Shown: positions 1-8,708 of the stretch, piece by piece | Layout of the letters: the number at the start of each line of letters is the position of its first letter | Position numbering within the stretch: position 1 is the first letter of the stretch | Assembly: GCA_020441905.1 (NCBI GenBank) | Contig: JAGRLG010000076.1 | Location: forward strand, 41,846 to 105,845 | Direction: 5' to 3' | From: Rhodobiaceae bacterium | GTDB lineage: Bacteria > Pseudomonadota > Alphaproteobacteria > Rhizobiales > NORP267 | DNA: 64,000 bases | The notes under the pieces: model-generated | What the model saw: only the letters and a program-made list of their open reading frames with translations | The model's database searches: none | What the model was told of the DNA's origin: nothing | Made by a program: the position numbers and the translations under genes

Positions 1-1007
1 GCGACGTTTCGATCACCGAACGCAACCTGCTGGGCCGCGGCCAGTTCATCCGGCTGGCGCTGAGCGGCAGCTCCAAGCGCACCGACATCGATTTCTCCTT
101 TACCGAGCCCTATTTCATGGATCGCCGCCTTGCCGCCGGCATCGATCTGTTCTCGCGTGAACTCGATTTGTCCGACGAGTCGGCATTCAAGAGCACGCGC
201 CAGGGCGGCGGTGTGCGGTTCGGCTTCCAGATCACGCCCGAACTGTCGGTCAACACGCGCTATGTCTTCACCGCCGAGAGGACCACGCAAGGGGCGACAA
301 CGACGGCGACTTCGGCCGCCGTGCTTGCCGAACTGGGAACCGACTATATTTCACAGGTCGGATACACCGTCCGCTACGATACCATCGACAACAAGAAGGA
401 CCCGCGAAACGGTATCTACGCCTCGTTCTCGCAGGATGTGGCCGGCCTTGGCGGCACGGTGAATTTCATCCGCACGACGGCTGAAGCCCGGGTCTATCAC
501 GAGATTGTTGCCGATATCGTCGCCTTGCTGAGGGTCGAGGGCGGCCATATTGCCGGCTTCGGCAGCAAGGATGTCCGTATCTCCGACGCCTTCTTCAAGG
601 GCGGCGAGACTATTCGCGGCTTTGCCCGTGGCGGCATCGGGCCGCGCGACGCGGCGGTCATGAACCAGCTCGGCGGCAAGGTCTATGCCGTCGCCTCGGC
701 GGAATTGCAGTTCCCGATTCCCTTCGTCCCCGATGAACTCGGCTTCCGTGGCGCCGTATTTGCCGATGCCGGCACGGTGTTCGACACCGATACCAAGGGC
801 AAGCTGTTCGATACCAATGGCGACGGTATTATCGATGCCGGTCCGATCACGGTGCTCGATTCCAGGGCGATACGCTCATCGGTCGGCGCCAGCCTTCTTT
901 GGAACTCGCCATTCGGACCGTTGCGGGTCGACTATGCCTATGTCCTGTCAAAGCAGTTCTTTGACGCGGAAGAGTCGTTCCGGTTCGGGGCTGGTACAAG
1001 ATTCTAG
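1..1007 (+). CDS. bamA: BamA, outer-membrane protein assembly factor (5' end missing)
   Basis: Core subunit of the BAM complex, which folds and inserts beta-barrel proteins into the outer membrane. The reading frame is open from base 3, so the gene begins before the window; about 334 C-terminal residues are present, nearly the whole 16-strand barrel, while the POTRA domains lie upstream. Visible signs are the barrel entry ITERNLLGRGQ, the stretch FTEPYF, the IRGF form of the conserved loop-6 (V/I)RGF motif, and a C-terminal phenylalanine (TRF), the outer-membrane insertion signal. It is followed 81 bp later by lpxD in the same direction, the usual linkage of outer-membrane biogenesis genes. 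The Skp/OmpH chaperone gene that often separates the two is absent. Identity is clear; only the N-terminal part cannot be judged. Confidence 0.95.
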   Translation, partial: DVSITERNLLGRGQFIRLALSGSSKRTDIDFSFTEPYFMDRRLAAGIDLFSRELDLSDESAFKSTRQGGGVRFGFQITPELSVNTRYVFTAERTTQGATTTATSAAVLAELGTDYISQVGYTVRYDTIDNKKDPRNGIYASFSQDVAGLGGTVNFIRTTAEARVYHEIVADIVALLRVEGGHIAGFGSKDVRISDAFFKGGETIRGFARGGIGPRDAAVMNQLGGKVYAVASAELQFPIPFVPDELGFRGAVFADAGTVFDTDTKGKLFDTNGDGIIDAGPITVLDSRAIRSSVGASLLWNSPFGPLRVDYAYVLSKQFFDAEESFRFGAGTRF

Positions 1008-1088
1008 GCGTGCGGCTTGCCGCCGTACCAGCCATTTCCATCCGGCGCGGGCCTGGTAGCGGCGCGCGGGCAATCGATCGAGCGGCCC

Positions 1089-2141
1089 ATGAGTGATCCC
1101 GTTTTCTTTCGGCGACAGGGTCCGTTTTCGGTAGCTGAACTGGCGGCCTGGACGGGTGCGAAAATTGCCGGCGGCGGCGATGGCAGCCGCCAGGTGCGCG
1201 ATATAGCGCCGCTGGACTGCGCCGGGGCCGACGATCTGGCCTATTTCGAGAACCCGGCCTATCTCGACCAATTATCGGCGACGCGGGCCGGTATATGCCT
1301 TCTGGCGGAGAAATATGCCTCGCGCGCGCCTGAGGGCGCGGTGTTGCTCATTGCCGCAGAGCCCTATCGCGCCTATGCCGAAATCGGCGCCCGGTTTTAT
1401 CCCGAGGCGCTTCGCCCTCTTGGAGCCTGGGGCGGCAGCGGCGTTGCGCCCGGCGCGCATGTCCATGAAAGCGCCCGTCTCGAAAGCGATGTAACCGTCG
1501 AGCCAGGAGCCGTTGTCGGCGCGGGGGCGCAGATCGGCTCGGGCAGCTGCATCGGGGCGGGAGCCATTGTCGGCAGCAATGTGCGGATCGGGCGTAATTG
1601 CTCGATATCTCCCGGCGCCAGCCTGCTCCACGCCCTGGTCGGCGACCGGGTCATCGTTCACCCCGGGGTGCGTATCGGACAGGACGGTTTTGGCTTTGCC
1701 ATGGGCGGCCAGGGGCATGCCAAGATCGTCCAGACCGGCCGTGTCGTGATTCAGAACGATGTCGAGATTGGCGCCAATACGACCATCGACCGCGGTGCGA
1801 GCCGCGATACCGTTATCGGCGAGGGAACCAAGATCGACAATCAGGTGCAGATTGGCCATAACGTCGTTGTCGGCCGCCATTGCATTATCGTGGCGCAGAG
1901 TGGAATTTCCGGCAGCACCGAACTGGGGGATTTCGTTGCCATCGGTGGCCAGGTCGGGATTCTCGGCCATGTCAAGATTGGCGCCGGGGCCCAGATCGCG
2001 GCATCGAGCCGGGTCAGGGACGATGTTCCGGCCGGCGAAAGATGGGGCGGCACGCCGGCAAAACCGGTCCGTATCTGGTTCCGGGAAATGACCGCGCTGA
2101 AACGGCTGGGTGAAAGCGACCGGCCCAAAAAGGGTAGCTGA
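1089..2141 (+). CDS. lpxD: UDP-3-O-(3-hydroxyacyl)glucosamine N-acyltransferase LpxD
   Basis: Third step of lipid A synthesis: transfers a 3-hydroxyacyl chain from acyl carrier protein to the 2-amino group of UDP-3-O-acylglucosamine, in the cytosol. The 350-residue protein has the expected N-terminal uridine-binding domain (about 1-100) followed by a long left-handed beta-helix made of hexapeptide repeats (about 110-320), with the catalytic-type His in QIGHNVVVG. The reading frame stays open upstream to 1017, but the ATG at 1089 (MSDPVFF) matches the normal family length and is preferred. It sits between bamA and fabZ in a six-gene run that makes lipid A; FabZ competes for the same hydroxyacyl-ACP pool. 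Confidence 0.96.
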   Translation: MSDPVFFRRQGPFSVAELAAWTGAKIAGGGDGSRQVRDIAPLDCAGADDLAYFENPAYLDQLSATRAGICLLAEKYASRAPEGAVLLIAAEPYRAYAEIGARFYPEALRPLGAWGGSGVAPGAHVHESARLESDVTVEPGAVVGAGAQIGSGSCIGAGAIVGSNVRIGRNCSISPGASLLHALVGDRVIVHPGVRIGQDGFGFAMGGQGHAKIVQTGRVVIQNDVEIGANTTIDRGASRDTVIGEGTKIDNQVQIGHNVVVGRHCIIVAQSGISGSTELGDFVAIGGQVGILGHVKIGAGAQIAASSRVRDDVPAGERWGGTPAKPVRIWFREMTALKRLGESDRPKKGS

Positions 2142-2207
2142 ACCGGCGCCGCCGGTGACGAGGGCTGAACGAAGCGTTTTATTTTCGGTTGGTGGGGGCG
2201 AAAGGCA

Positions 2208-2672
2208 ATGGCAGACGAAATGAGCGGGCAGATGAATAGTGCCGATATCATGCGGATCCTCGAACTGCTGCCGCATCGCTACCCGTTTCTTCTTGTCGAC
2301 AGGATTCGCGACATATCGGGCGATGATTCCTGTGTCGGGATCAAGAATGTAACGATCAACGAACCGCATTTTCAGGGGCATTTTCCGGCACAGCCCATTA
2401 TGCCCGGCGTGCTGATCGTCGAAGGCATGGCGCAGACCGCGGGCGCCTTGTGCGTCAACAGCCTGGGCATGAACGGCAGCGCGAAACTGGTGTATTTCAT
2501 GTCGATCGACGGCGCCCATTTCCGCAAGCCCGTGGTGCCCGGCGATACGCTGGAATACTGGGTCAAGAAGCTGCGCCGCCGCGGCACGGTCTGGAAATTC
2601 GCCTGCGAGGGGCGGGTCGATGGCGTGCGTGTGGCCGACGCCGAATTAACAGCCATGATTGTCGATGCTTGA
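2208..2672 (+). CDS. fabZ: 3-hydroxyacyl-[acyl-carrier-protein] dehydratase FabZ
   Basis: Dehydrates 3-hydroxyacyl-ACP in fatty acid elongation, as a hot-dog-fold dimer in the cytosol. The 154-residue product carries [12 protein letters not shown] near residue 20 and [19 protein letters not shown], which supply the active-site His and Glu. Three in-frame ATGs (2208, 2220, 2232) precede the conserved part, so the exact start is uncertain by up to eight residues. Its position between lpxD and lpxA is conserved in proteobacteria and places the enzyme that consumes hydroxyacyl-ACP for membrane lipid beside the ones that use it for lipid A. Its stop codon lies 10 bp before the chosen lpxA start. 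Confidence 0.97.
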   Translation: MADEMSGQMNSADIMRILELLPHRYPFLLVDRIRDISGDDSCVGIKNVTINEPHFQGHFPAQPIMPGVLIVEGMAQTAGALCVNSLGMNGSAKLVYFMSIDGAHFRKPVVPGDTLEYWVKKLRRRGTVWKFACEGRVDGVRVADAELTAMIVDA

Positions 2673-2682
2673 GCGCCTGGCC

Positions 2683-3483
2683 ATGACGGAAATACATCCT
2701 ACCGCTATTGTCGAAGACGGCGCCCGCCTGGGTTCCGGCGTAAGAATTGGGCCATTCTGCGTGGTAAGCGCCGGCGCGGAGATTGGCGACCGCACTGTCT
2801 TGCAGTCGCATGTCGTCATTTCCGGTCATACCCGCATCGGAAGCGATTGCCAGATCTTCCCCTTTGCCTCGCTTGGCTCGGCGCCGCAGGACCTGAAATA
2901 TCGGGGCGAGAAGAACCAGCTGGTTATCGGCGACCGCAATGTCATCCGCGAATATGTGACCATGAATGCGGGCACCAAGCCCGATCAGCGCCTGACCCAG
3001 GTTGGCTCCGACAGCATGTTCATGACCGCTGCCCACATCGCCCATGACTGCGTTGTGGGAAATGGCGTGGTGTTCGCCAACGCGGCAACGCTGGGCGGGT
3101 TCGTTACCGTTGGCGACAATGTCATCATCGGCGGGCTGGCGGCGGTCCACCAGTTTGTCCGGGTGGGACGCAATGCGATCATCGGCGGCGTCAGCGCCGT
3201 GGTCAACGACGTCATTCCATATGGCATGGTGGCCGGCGACCGCGCCCAGCTTGGCGGATTGAACATTATCGGCATGAAGCGGCGCTCCATGAGCCGCCAG
3301 CAGATCCACAATATGCGCAAGGCTTACAGGATCATTTTTTCCGATATGGCGGCGCTGGAAAAACAGCTGGGCATGGCGCAAGACGCTTTTCCCGACGACG
3401 GCAATGTCGCCGACCTTATTGCCTTCATGCGCGGGCATTCGGACCGTCATTACTGCCTGCCGCGCCGCCAGCTGGTGATCTAG
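2683..3483 (+). CDS. lpxA: UDP-N-acetylglucosamine O-acyltransferase LpxA
   Basis: First step of lipid A synthesis: moves a 3-hydroxyacyl group from ACP to the 3-OH of UDP-GlcNAc. The 266-residue protein starts MTEIHPTAIVEDGA, the typical LpxA opening, then has about ten hexapeptide-repeat coils and a helical C-terminus. The catalytic His lies in the segment TAAHIAHDC. The frame stays open upstream, with a TTG at 2659 and an ATG at 2665 overlapping the end of fabZ; the ATG at 2683 fits family length best, with a GAG 9 bp upstream as a weak ribosome site. It is followed 4 bp later by lpxI. Confidence 0.96.
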   Translation: MTEIHPTAIVEDGARLGSGVRIGPFCVVSAGAEIGDRTVLQSHVVISGHTRIGSDCQIFPFASLGSAPQDLKYRGEKNQLVIGDRNVIREYVTMNAGTKPDQRLTQVGSDSMFMTAAHIAHDCVVGNGVVFANAATLGGFVTVGDNVIIGGLAAVHQFVRVGRNAIIGGVSAVVNDVIPYGMVAGDRAQLGGLNIIGMKRRSMSRQQIHNMRKAYRIIFSDMAALEKQLGMAQDAFPDDGNVADLIAFMRGHSDRHYCLPRRQLVI

Positions 3484-3487
3484 AACG

Positions 3488-4366
3488 ATGATGGCGCCAC
3501 GCCGCTCGGGAACGGCCCCCGGAATCGCGGCGGATGGCGCGACGCCTTTGGCCATCATATGCGGTGGTGGCAATGTGCCGTTCAAGGTCGCCAATGCGGC
3601 GCGCGATGCCGGCCGGCCGGTCTATCTGATCGGCATAGAGGGGGCCGCGGATGCCGACATCGCCAACTGGCCCCATGACTGGTTCAGCTGGGGCGAGGTC
3701 GGGCGGCTGTTCAAGCTGCTGAAAGCGGCCCATTGCAGGGACGTGGTGTTTGTCGGCCATGTCCACCGGCCGTCGTTTCGCGAACTTCGGCTCGATCTCG
3801 GCGCCATTCTCGAATTGCCCCGCCTGCTGGCCTTCCTCATCGGCGGCGACGACAAGATCCTCAGCGGCGTTATCCGCTATTTCGAGGACAAGGGCATCCA
3901 GGTGCATGGCGCCCATGAAATCGCGCCCGCGCTGATACTTGGCGCCGGCGCGGTGGGCCGCCACAAGCCGGGCCGCAAGGTGCGCGGGGATATCGCGCTC
4001 GGGTTTCGCGCCGCCGCGACTTTGGGTGCCTTCGATATCGGCCAGGGCGTTGTCGTCGAAAACGGACTGGTGCTCGCGGTTGAAGCGGCCGAGGGCACCG
4101 ACCGCATGCTGGCGCGCGTTGCCGAGCTGCGAAAGGGACGCGCGCGCGGCGCCGGGGTGTTCGTGAAACGGGCCAAGCCGGGGCAGGAACTGCGTATCGA
4201 CATGCCGACCATAGGCGAGCGGACCGTTGAACGAGTTGCCGAGGCCGGGCTGGCCGGGATCGCGGTACAGGCGGGACACACCATTGCCGCCGACCGCGAA
4301 GCGCTGGCCGAGGCAGCGGACAGGGCCGGGATATTCGTCGTCGGGATGATACCCGAAGACGCTTGA
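3488..4366 (+). CDS. lpxI: UDP-2,3-diacylglucosamine pyrophosphatase LpxI (DUF1009 family)
   Basis: Hydrolyses UDP-2,3-diacylglucosamine to lipid X and UMP, the fourth committed lipid A step. Alphaproteobacteria use LpxI instead of the unrelated LpxH found in enterics. The 292-residue protein opens with the LAIICGGGNVPF segment of the N-terminal LpxI domain and continues into the C-terminal catalytic domain, with the runs IGGDDKILSG near residue 120 and RIDMPTIGERTVE near 240. Its location between lpxA and lpxB fixes the assignment. Two consecutive ATG codons (3488 and 3491) are possible starts. The lpxB start follows 9 bp after its stop. Confidence 0.94.
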   Translation: MMAPRRSGTAPGIAADGATPLAIICGGGNVPFKVANAARDAGRPVYLIGIEGAADADIANWPHDWFSWGEVGRLFKLLKAAHCRDVVFVGHVHRPSFRELRLDLGAILELPRLLAFLIGGDDKILSGVIRYFEDKGIQVHGAHEIAPALILGAGAVGRHKPGRKVRGDIALGFRAAATLGAFDIGQGVVVENGLVLAVEAAEGTDRMLARVAELRKGRARGAGVFVKRAKPGQELRIDMPTIGERTVERVAEAGLAGIAVQAGHTIAADREALAEAADRAGIFVVGMIPEDA

Positions 4367-4375
4367 GGCAGCGCC

Positions 4376-5572
4376 ATGGCCAACACCGACAGGACACGCG
4401 ATGCCGGGCCGCAACAAGGCGGCGGACGAACGGATCGTCATTTCTTCCTCGTCGCCGGCGAACCATCCGGAGACATGCTGGGCGCCAGCCTCATGGAGGC
4501 TCTTGCGGGGGAACTCGGCGGCGCCGTGCGCTTTTCCGGCATTGGCGGTGAGCACATGCGCGCCCAGGGCATGGACAGTCTGTTTCCGCTGTCGGAAATG
4601 GCGGTGATGGGCCCGGTCGCCATTGCGCGGCGGATCGTACCGCTGCTGCGGCGAATCCGGCAGACCGCCGAGGCCGCCATTGCGTCGGATGCCGAGGCAC
4701 TGGTGATTATCGACAGTCCCGAGTTCACCCATAGAGTGGCGCGGCGGGTCAGGGCGCGCCGGCCTTCGATGAAGATCATCAATTATGTGTCGCCTACAGT
4801 CTGGGCCTGGCGTCCCGGCCGGGCCAAGGCGATGCGCGGCTATGTCGATCATGTGCTGGCGGTCTTTCCTTTCGAGCCGGCGGTAATGGCCGAACTAGAT
4901 GGGCCGCCATGCAGCTATGTCGGCCATCCGCTGGCGGCGCGCATCGATCAACTGCGCGGGACCGGGCAGGCGGCACTGTCGCCGCCGGTACTTGTCGTGC
5001 TGCCCGGCAGCCGGGTCAGCGAGGTGTCGCGGCTGATGGCGCCATTCGGTGAAACTGTGGCCCGTGCCAAGGCGCGGCTTCCCGATCTCAGAGTAATCCT
5101 GCCGGCGGTGTCTTCTGTTCGGCGACTCATTGAAACAGAAGTGAAAACATGGGACGTGCAACCTGAAATCGTCGGCGGCGAGGCGGCGAAACTGGCCGCC
5201 TTCCATGCCGCCACCGCCGCGCTTGCGGCGTCCGGAACGGTATCTCTGGAACTGGCGCTGGCCCGGGTTCCCATGGTCATCGGATACCGCGTCGAGCCTC
5301 TCATGGTACTTTTCCGCTTCCTGTTGCGGCTCCATTCGGTGGTCATGGCCAACCTCATTCTCGGCCGCAACGCCATTCCCGAGCTGCTGCAGGAGAAGTG
5401 CATTCCCGACTTGCTGACCGCGGCCCTGCTGCCGCTGCTTACCGATACGCCGCAGCGGCGCGCGCAGATTTCGGCTCTGGAGGAGGTTGCCGATAAGGTG
5501 CGAACGAGCGAACAGCCGCCGACCAATGCGGCACGGCAGGTTCTGGCCCTGACCGGCAAGCCGGCACCATAA
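4376..5572 (+). CDS. lpxB: Lipid-A-disaccharide synthase LpxB
   Basis: Condenses lipid X with UDP-2,3-diacylglucosamine to form the beta-1,6 disaccharide of lipid A at the inner membrane face (GT19 glycosyltransferase). The 398-residue protein shows VAGEPSGDMLGA near its start, SPTVWAWRPGRAK in the middle, and the C-terminal nucleotide-sugar segment ASGTVSLELAL. About 25 charged, poorly conserved residues precede the conserved region, so a later start is conceivable. It is the last gene of the bamA-lpx run; downstream lies a 10-bp perfect hairpin shared with the convergent gltA gene. Confidence 0.95.
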   Translation: MANTDRTRDAGPQQGGGRTDRHFFLVAGEPSGDMLGASLMEALAGELGGAVRFSGIGGEHMRAQGMDSLFPLSEMAVMGPVAIARRIVPLLRRIRQTAEAAIASDAEALVIIDSPEFTHRVARRVRARRPSMKIINYVSPTVWAWRPGRAKAMRGYVDHVLAVFPFEPAVMAELDGPPCSYVGHPLAARIDQLRGTGQAALSPPVLVVLPGSRVSEVSRLMAPFGETVARAKARLPDLRVILPAVSSVRRLIETEVKTWDVQPEIVGGEAAKLAAFHAATAALAASGTVSLELALARVPMVIGYRVEPLMVLFRFLLRLHSVVMANLILGRNAIPELLQEKCIPDLLTAALLPLLTDTPQRRAQISALEEVADKVRTSEQPPTNAARQVLALTGKPAP

Positions 5573-5610
5573 AACAAGGTCCGCGAAAACCTTTCGGCTC
5601 TCGCGGACCT
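5571..5610 (-). terminator. Rho-independent terminator of gltA, between lpxB and gltA
   Basis: A perfect 10-bp stem (5577-5586 with 5601-5610, AGGTCCGCGA and its complement) has a 14-base loop. Read on the minus strand, the second arm runs directly into TGTTTTATGG, a T-rich tail, so it is a proper intrinsic terminator for gltA. On the plus strand there is no T run, so for lpxB it would act only as a hairpin. Confidence 0.72.
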
Positions 5611-5652
5611 GGCGTTCTTCGCGTTCAGTGGCGGGTTGCCCGCGCGCTTCAG

Positions 5653-6948
5653 CTATTTGCGCTTGGACATCGGCACGTAATCGCGGCGCGGGGCGCCGGA
5701 ATAGAGCTGGCGCGGGCGGCCGATGCGCTGATCGGGATCCTCGATCATTTCCTTCCACTGCGCGATCCAGCCGACGGTCCGTGCCACGGCGAACAGAACG
5801 GTAAACATCGTGGTCGGAAAGCCGAGCGCCTTCAGGGTGATACCGGAATAGAAGTCGATATTGGGATAGAGCTTCTTCTGGATGAAATATTCGTCGGAAA
5901 GCGCGATTCTCTCCAGTTCCATGGCGACTTCGAGGAGCGGATCGTCCTTGATGCCAAGTTCTGCCAGAACCTCGTGGCAGGTCTTCTGCATGATCTTGGC
6001 GCGCGGATCGTAATTCTTGTAGACGCGGTGACCGAAACCCATGAGGCGGAAAGGATCGTCCTTGTCCTTGGCGCGCGCGACATATTCCGGAATATTTTCG
6101 ACGGAGCCAATTTCCGACAGCATGTTGAGCGCGGCCTCGTTGGCGCCGCCATGGGCAGGACCCCACAAGCAGGCAACGCCGGCGGCGATGCAGGCGAAGG
6201 GGTTGGCGCCCGACGAACCGGCGAGCCGCACGGTCGAGGTCGATGCGTTCTGCTCGTGGTCGGCATGGAGCATGAAAATGCGGTCCATGGCGCGCGCCAG
6301 CACGGGGTTGACCTTGTAGTCCTCGCACGGCACCGAGAAGCACATATGCAGGAAATTGGCCGAGTAATCGAGTTCGTTGCGCGGAAACACGAAGGGCTGG
6401 CCGATATGATACTTGTAGGCCATCGCGGCGATGGTCGGCGTTTTGGCGACCATGCGCAGGCTGGCGACCATGCGCTGGTGCGGGTCGTTGATATCGGTCG
6501 AGTCGTGATAGAAGGCCGACAGCGCGCCGAGGGCGCCGCACATCACCGCCATCGGATGAGCATCCCGGCGGAAGCCGGTGAAGAACTTGCTCATCTGCTC
6601 GTGGATCATGGTGTGATAGGTGATGCGGTGGGTAAAGTCCGCCTTCTGCGCATGGGTCGGCAATTCGCCGTAAAGCAGCAGGTAGCAGGTTTCGAGAAAG
6701 TCACCCTGTTCGGCGAGCTGTTCGATCGGATAGCCGCGATAGAGCAGCACGCCCTCATTGCCGTCGATATAGGTGATCTTGGAGTCGCAGCTCGCGGTGG
6801 AGGTGAAACCGGGGTCGTAGGTGAACATCCCGGTATCGGCATAGAATTTGGAGATATCCATCACGGCCGGGCCGATGGAGCCCTTTTGGATCGCCAGTTC
6901 CAGTTCCTTGCCGCCAATGCTCAGCTTCGCCTTATCACTACCGCTCAT
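5653..6948 (-). CDS. gltA: Citrate synthase (type II, hexameric class)
   Basis: Condenses acetyl-CoA and oxaloacetate to citrate, the entry step of the TCA cycle. The 431-residue protein has the N-terminal extension typical of the NADH-sensitive proteobacterial class, followed by the catalytic core with the His-containing [18 protein letters not shown] and the segment [14 protein letters not shown] strong ribosome site (GGAGGG) precedes the ATG at 6948. It lies 189 bp downstream of gltX on the same strand, a conserved alphaproteobacterial pair, but the gap suggests its own promoter. It ends at a clear hairpin terminator. Confidence 0.97.
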   Translation of the reverse strand: MSGSDKAKLSIGGKELELAIQKGSIGPAVMDISKFYADTGMFTYDPGFTSTASCDSKITYIDGNEGVLLYRGYPIEQLAEQGDFLETCYLLLYGELPTHAQKADFTHRITYHTMIHEQMSKFFTGFRRDAHPMAVMCGALGALSAFYHDSTDINDPHQRMVASLRMVAKTPTIAAMAYKYHIGQPFVFPRNELDYSANFLHMCFSVPCEDYKVNPVLARAMDRIFMLHADHEQNASTSTVRLAGSSGANPFACIAAGVACLWGPAHGGANEAALNMLSEIGSVENIPEYVARAKDKDDPFRLMGFGHRVYKNYDPRAKIMQKTCHEVLAELGIKDDPLLEVAMELERIALSDEYFIQKKLYPNIDFYSGITLKALGFPTTMFTVLFAVARTVGWIAQWKEMIEDPDQRIGRPRQLYSGAPRRDYVPMSKRK

Positions 6949-6989
6949 ATCTCAACCCTCCAATTACCTACCGCTCACCGCAGACCAGA

Positions 6990-7006
6990 ACGTTGCCGGA
7001 CAACGT
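6990..7006. promoter_or_regulatory. Inverted repeat upstream of gltA
   Basis: A perfect 6-bp inverted repeat, ACGTTG-CCGGA-CAACGT, lies 42 bp upstream of the gltA start codon in the gltX-gltA gap. It could be an operator for citrate synthase control or a small hairpin in the leader. No known regulator is assigned, and a repeat this short could arise by chance. Confidence 0.3.
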
Positions 7007-7137
7007 ACTGAAACAAGACTCTCAGGTTCGGGAGCAGGAATCCTCGAATAGCCCGCCTCTGGATAGACGATTTGCACCCTAGCCGCAATGTTCCCGCGGC
7101 GCACTGAAGCGAAATAGCGCAGGGCAGTGGGGCCGCG

Positions 7138-8574
7138 TCAGGCATCGGCCGCCTGGTCGGCAATGCGCGCCAGGCTTTCTTCGCGGCCCAGCACCGCCAG
7201 GACATCGAAAATGGGGGGCGAAACCGCGCGCCCGGTAAGGGCGGCGCGCAAGGGCTGGGCGATGGCGCCGAGCTTTACTCCCGCCGATTCCGCATAGGCC
7301 TTGGTCGCGGCCTCAAGTTCTCCCGCCTGCCATTCCCTTGCGCCGGACAGCACGGGCTGGATCGCCGCCAGCATCTGCCGGCCTTCCGGCCCCAGATGCG
7401 TCAGCGCCTTGTCATCGGCGGCCAGGGGGCGGACGGCAACAATGAACTGCGCGCCCTCCCACAACTCCCGCAACGTCTTGGCGCGCTCCTTGAGGCCCGC
7501 CATGGCCATCAGCAGCTTGGCGCGCAGCGCATCGTCGATCCGGGCAGGGGCAGGGGGCGCATCGGGCGGAAGAAACGGCAGATAGGCTTCAAGTTCAGCC
7601 AGAAGCGCGCCGTCCTCGCTGGCGCGCATATAGTGTCCGTTGAAGTTCTCAAGCTTGGCGAAATCGAATCGCGCCGCCGACTTGCCGACACCATCGAAAC
7701 CGAACTGGGCGATCATTTCCTCGGTGGAGAAAAATTCGTTGTCGCCATGGCTCCAGCCCAGGCGGACCAGATAATTCCTGACCGCGGCGGGCAGATATCC
7801 CATTTCGCGGTAGGCCTCGACGCCAAGGGCGCCGTGGCGCTTGGACAGCTTGGCGCCATCCGGGCCGTGAATAAGGGGAATATGGGCCATTTCCGGCACC
7901 GCCCAGCCAAGGGCGAGGTAGATCTGGCTCTGGCGCGCGGCGTTGGTGAGGTGATCAACGCCGCGAACGATATGGGTAACACCCATGTCGTGATCGTCGA
8001 CGACCACCGAAAGATTATAGGTCGGGCTGCCGTCGCTGCGCAGGATGATCAGGTCGTCCATTTCCGTGTTTGGAAATACCACGCGGCCCTGAACCTTGTC
8101 GTCGATGACGGTTTCGCCGTCTTTTTCGGCGCGGAACCGCACCACGAAGGGCGCGCCCGCCGGGGCCAGAGCGGGGTCGCGGTCGCGCCAGGTGCCGTCA
8201 TAGCGCGGCGGGCGGCCTTCAGCCGCCGCTTTTGCCCGCATGGCGTCCAGTTCTTCCGCCGTGCAATAGCAGCGATAGGCCTTGCCGCTGGCCAGCAATT
8301 GTTCGGCGACCTCGCGGTGGCGCCCGGCATGGGCGAACTGCGAGAATGCGTCGCCGTCCCAGTCCAGCCCGAGCCAACGCAAGCCGTCGAGAATGGCCTC
8401 AACCGCCGCCTCGCTGGAGCGGGCGCGGTCGGTATCTTCGATGCGCAGCAGCATTCGGCCGCCATGGTGGCGGGCAAACAGCCAGTTGAAGAGCGCGGTC
8501 CGGGCGCCGCCGATATGCAGAAATCCGGTCGGCGAGGGGGCAAAACGGGTAACAATTTGCTGCGATTCAGCCAT
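7138..8574 (-). CDS. gltX: Glutamyl-tRNA synthetase
   Basis: Class I aminoacyl-tRNA synthetase that charges tRNA-Glu (and tRNA-Gln in organisms using transamidation). The 478-residue protein opens with [19 protein letters not shown], containing the HIGH-type signature as HIGG, and has the second signature as KLSKR around residue 240. A Cys-rich insert (YRCYCTAEE) lies near residue 105, and the C-terminal half is the helical anticodon-binding domain. It is divergent from comEC and followed by gltA. The order gltA-gltX-comEC-lexA is a recurrent alphaproteobacterial neighbourhood. Confidence 0.96.
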   Translation of the reverse strand: MAESQQIVTRFAPSPTGFLHIGGARTALFNWLFARHHGGRMLLRIEDTDRARSSEAAVEAILDGLRWLGLDWDGDAFSQFAHAGRHREVAEQLLASGKAYRCYCTAEELDAMRAKAAAEGRPPRYDGTWRDRDPALAPAGAPFVVRFRAEKDGETVIDDKVQGRVVFPNTEMDDLIILRSDGSPTYNLSVVVDDHDMGVTHIVRGVDHLTNAARQSQIYLALGWAVPEMAHIPLIHGPDGAKLSKRHGALGVEAYREMGYLPAAVRNYLVRLGWSHGDNEFFSTEEMIAQFGFDGVGKSAARFDFAKLENFNGHYMRASEDGALLAELEAYLPFLPPDAPPAPARIDDALRAKLLMAMAGLKERAKTLRELWEGAQFIVAVRPLAADDKALTHLGPEGRQMLAAIQPVLSGAREWQAGELEAATKAYAESAGVKLGAIAQPLRAALTGRAVSPPIFDVLAVLGREESLARIADQAADA

Positions 8575-8708
8575 GGCGCCTTCTCAACATTGCGCGAGGA
8601 AATGCGGGTGCGGGTGGTCAAGAGACAGCCCGGTTGGGCAACCCGATGCGGCGATGTAGCATAGCTCGGCGGCGGGGGTAAGCCCGCCGCCCATGGAGGC
8701 AGGCGACC

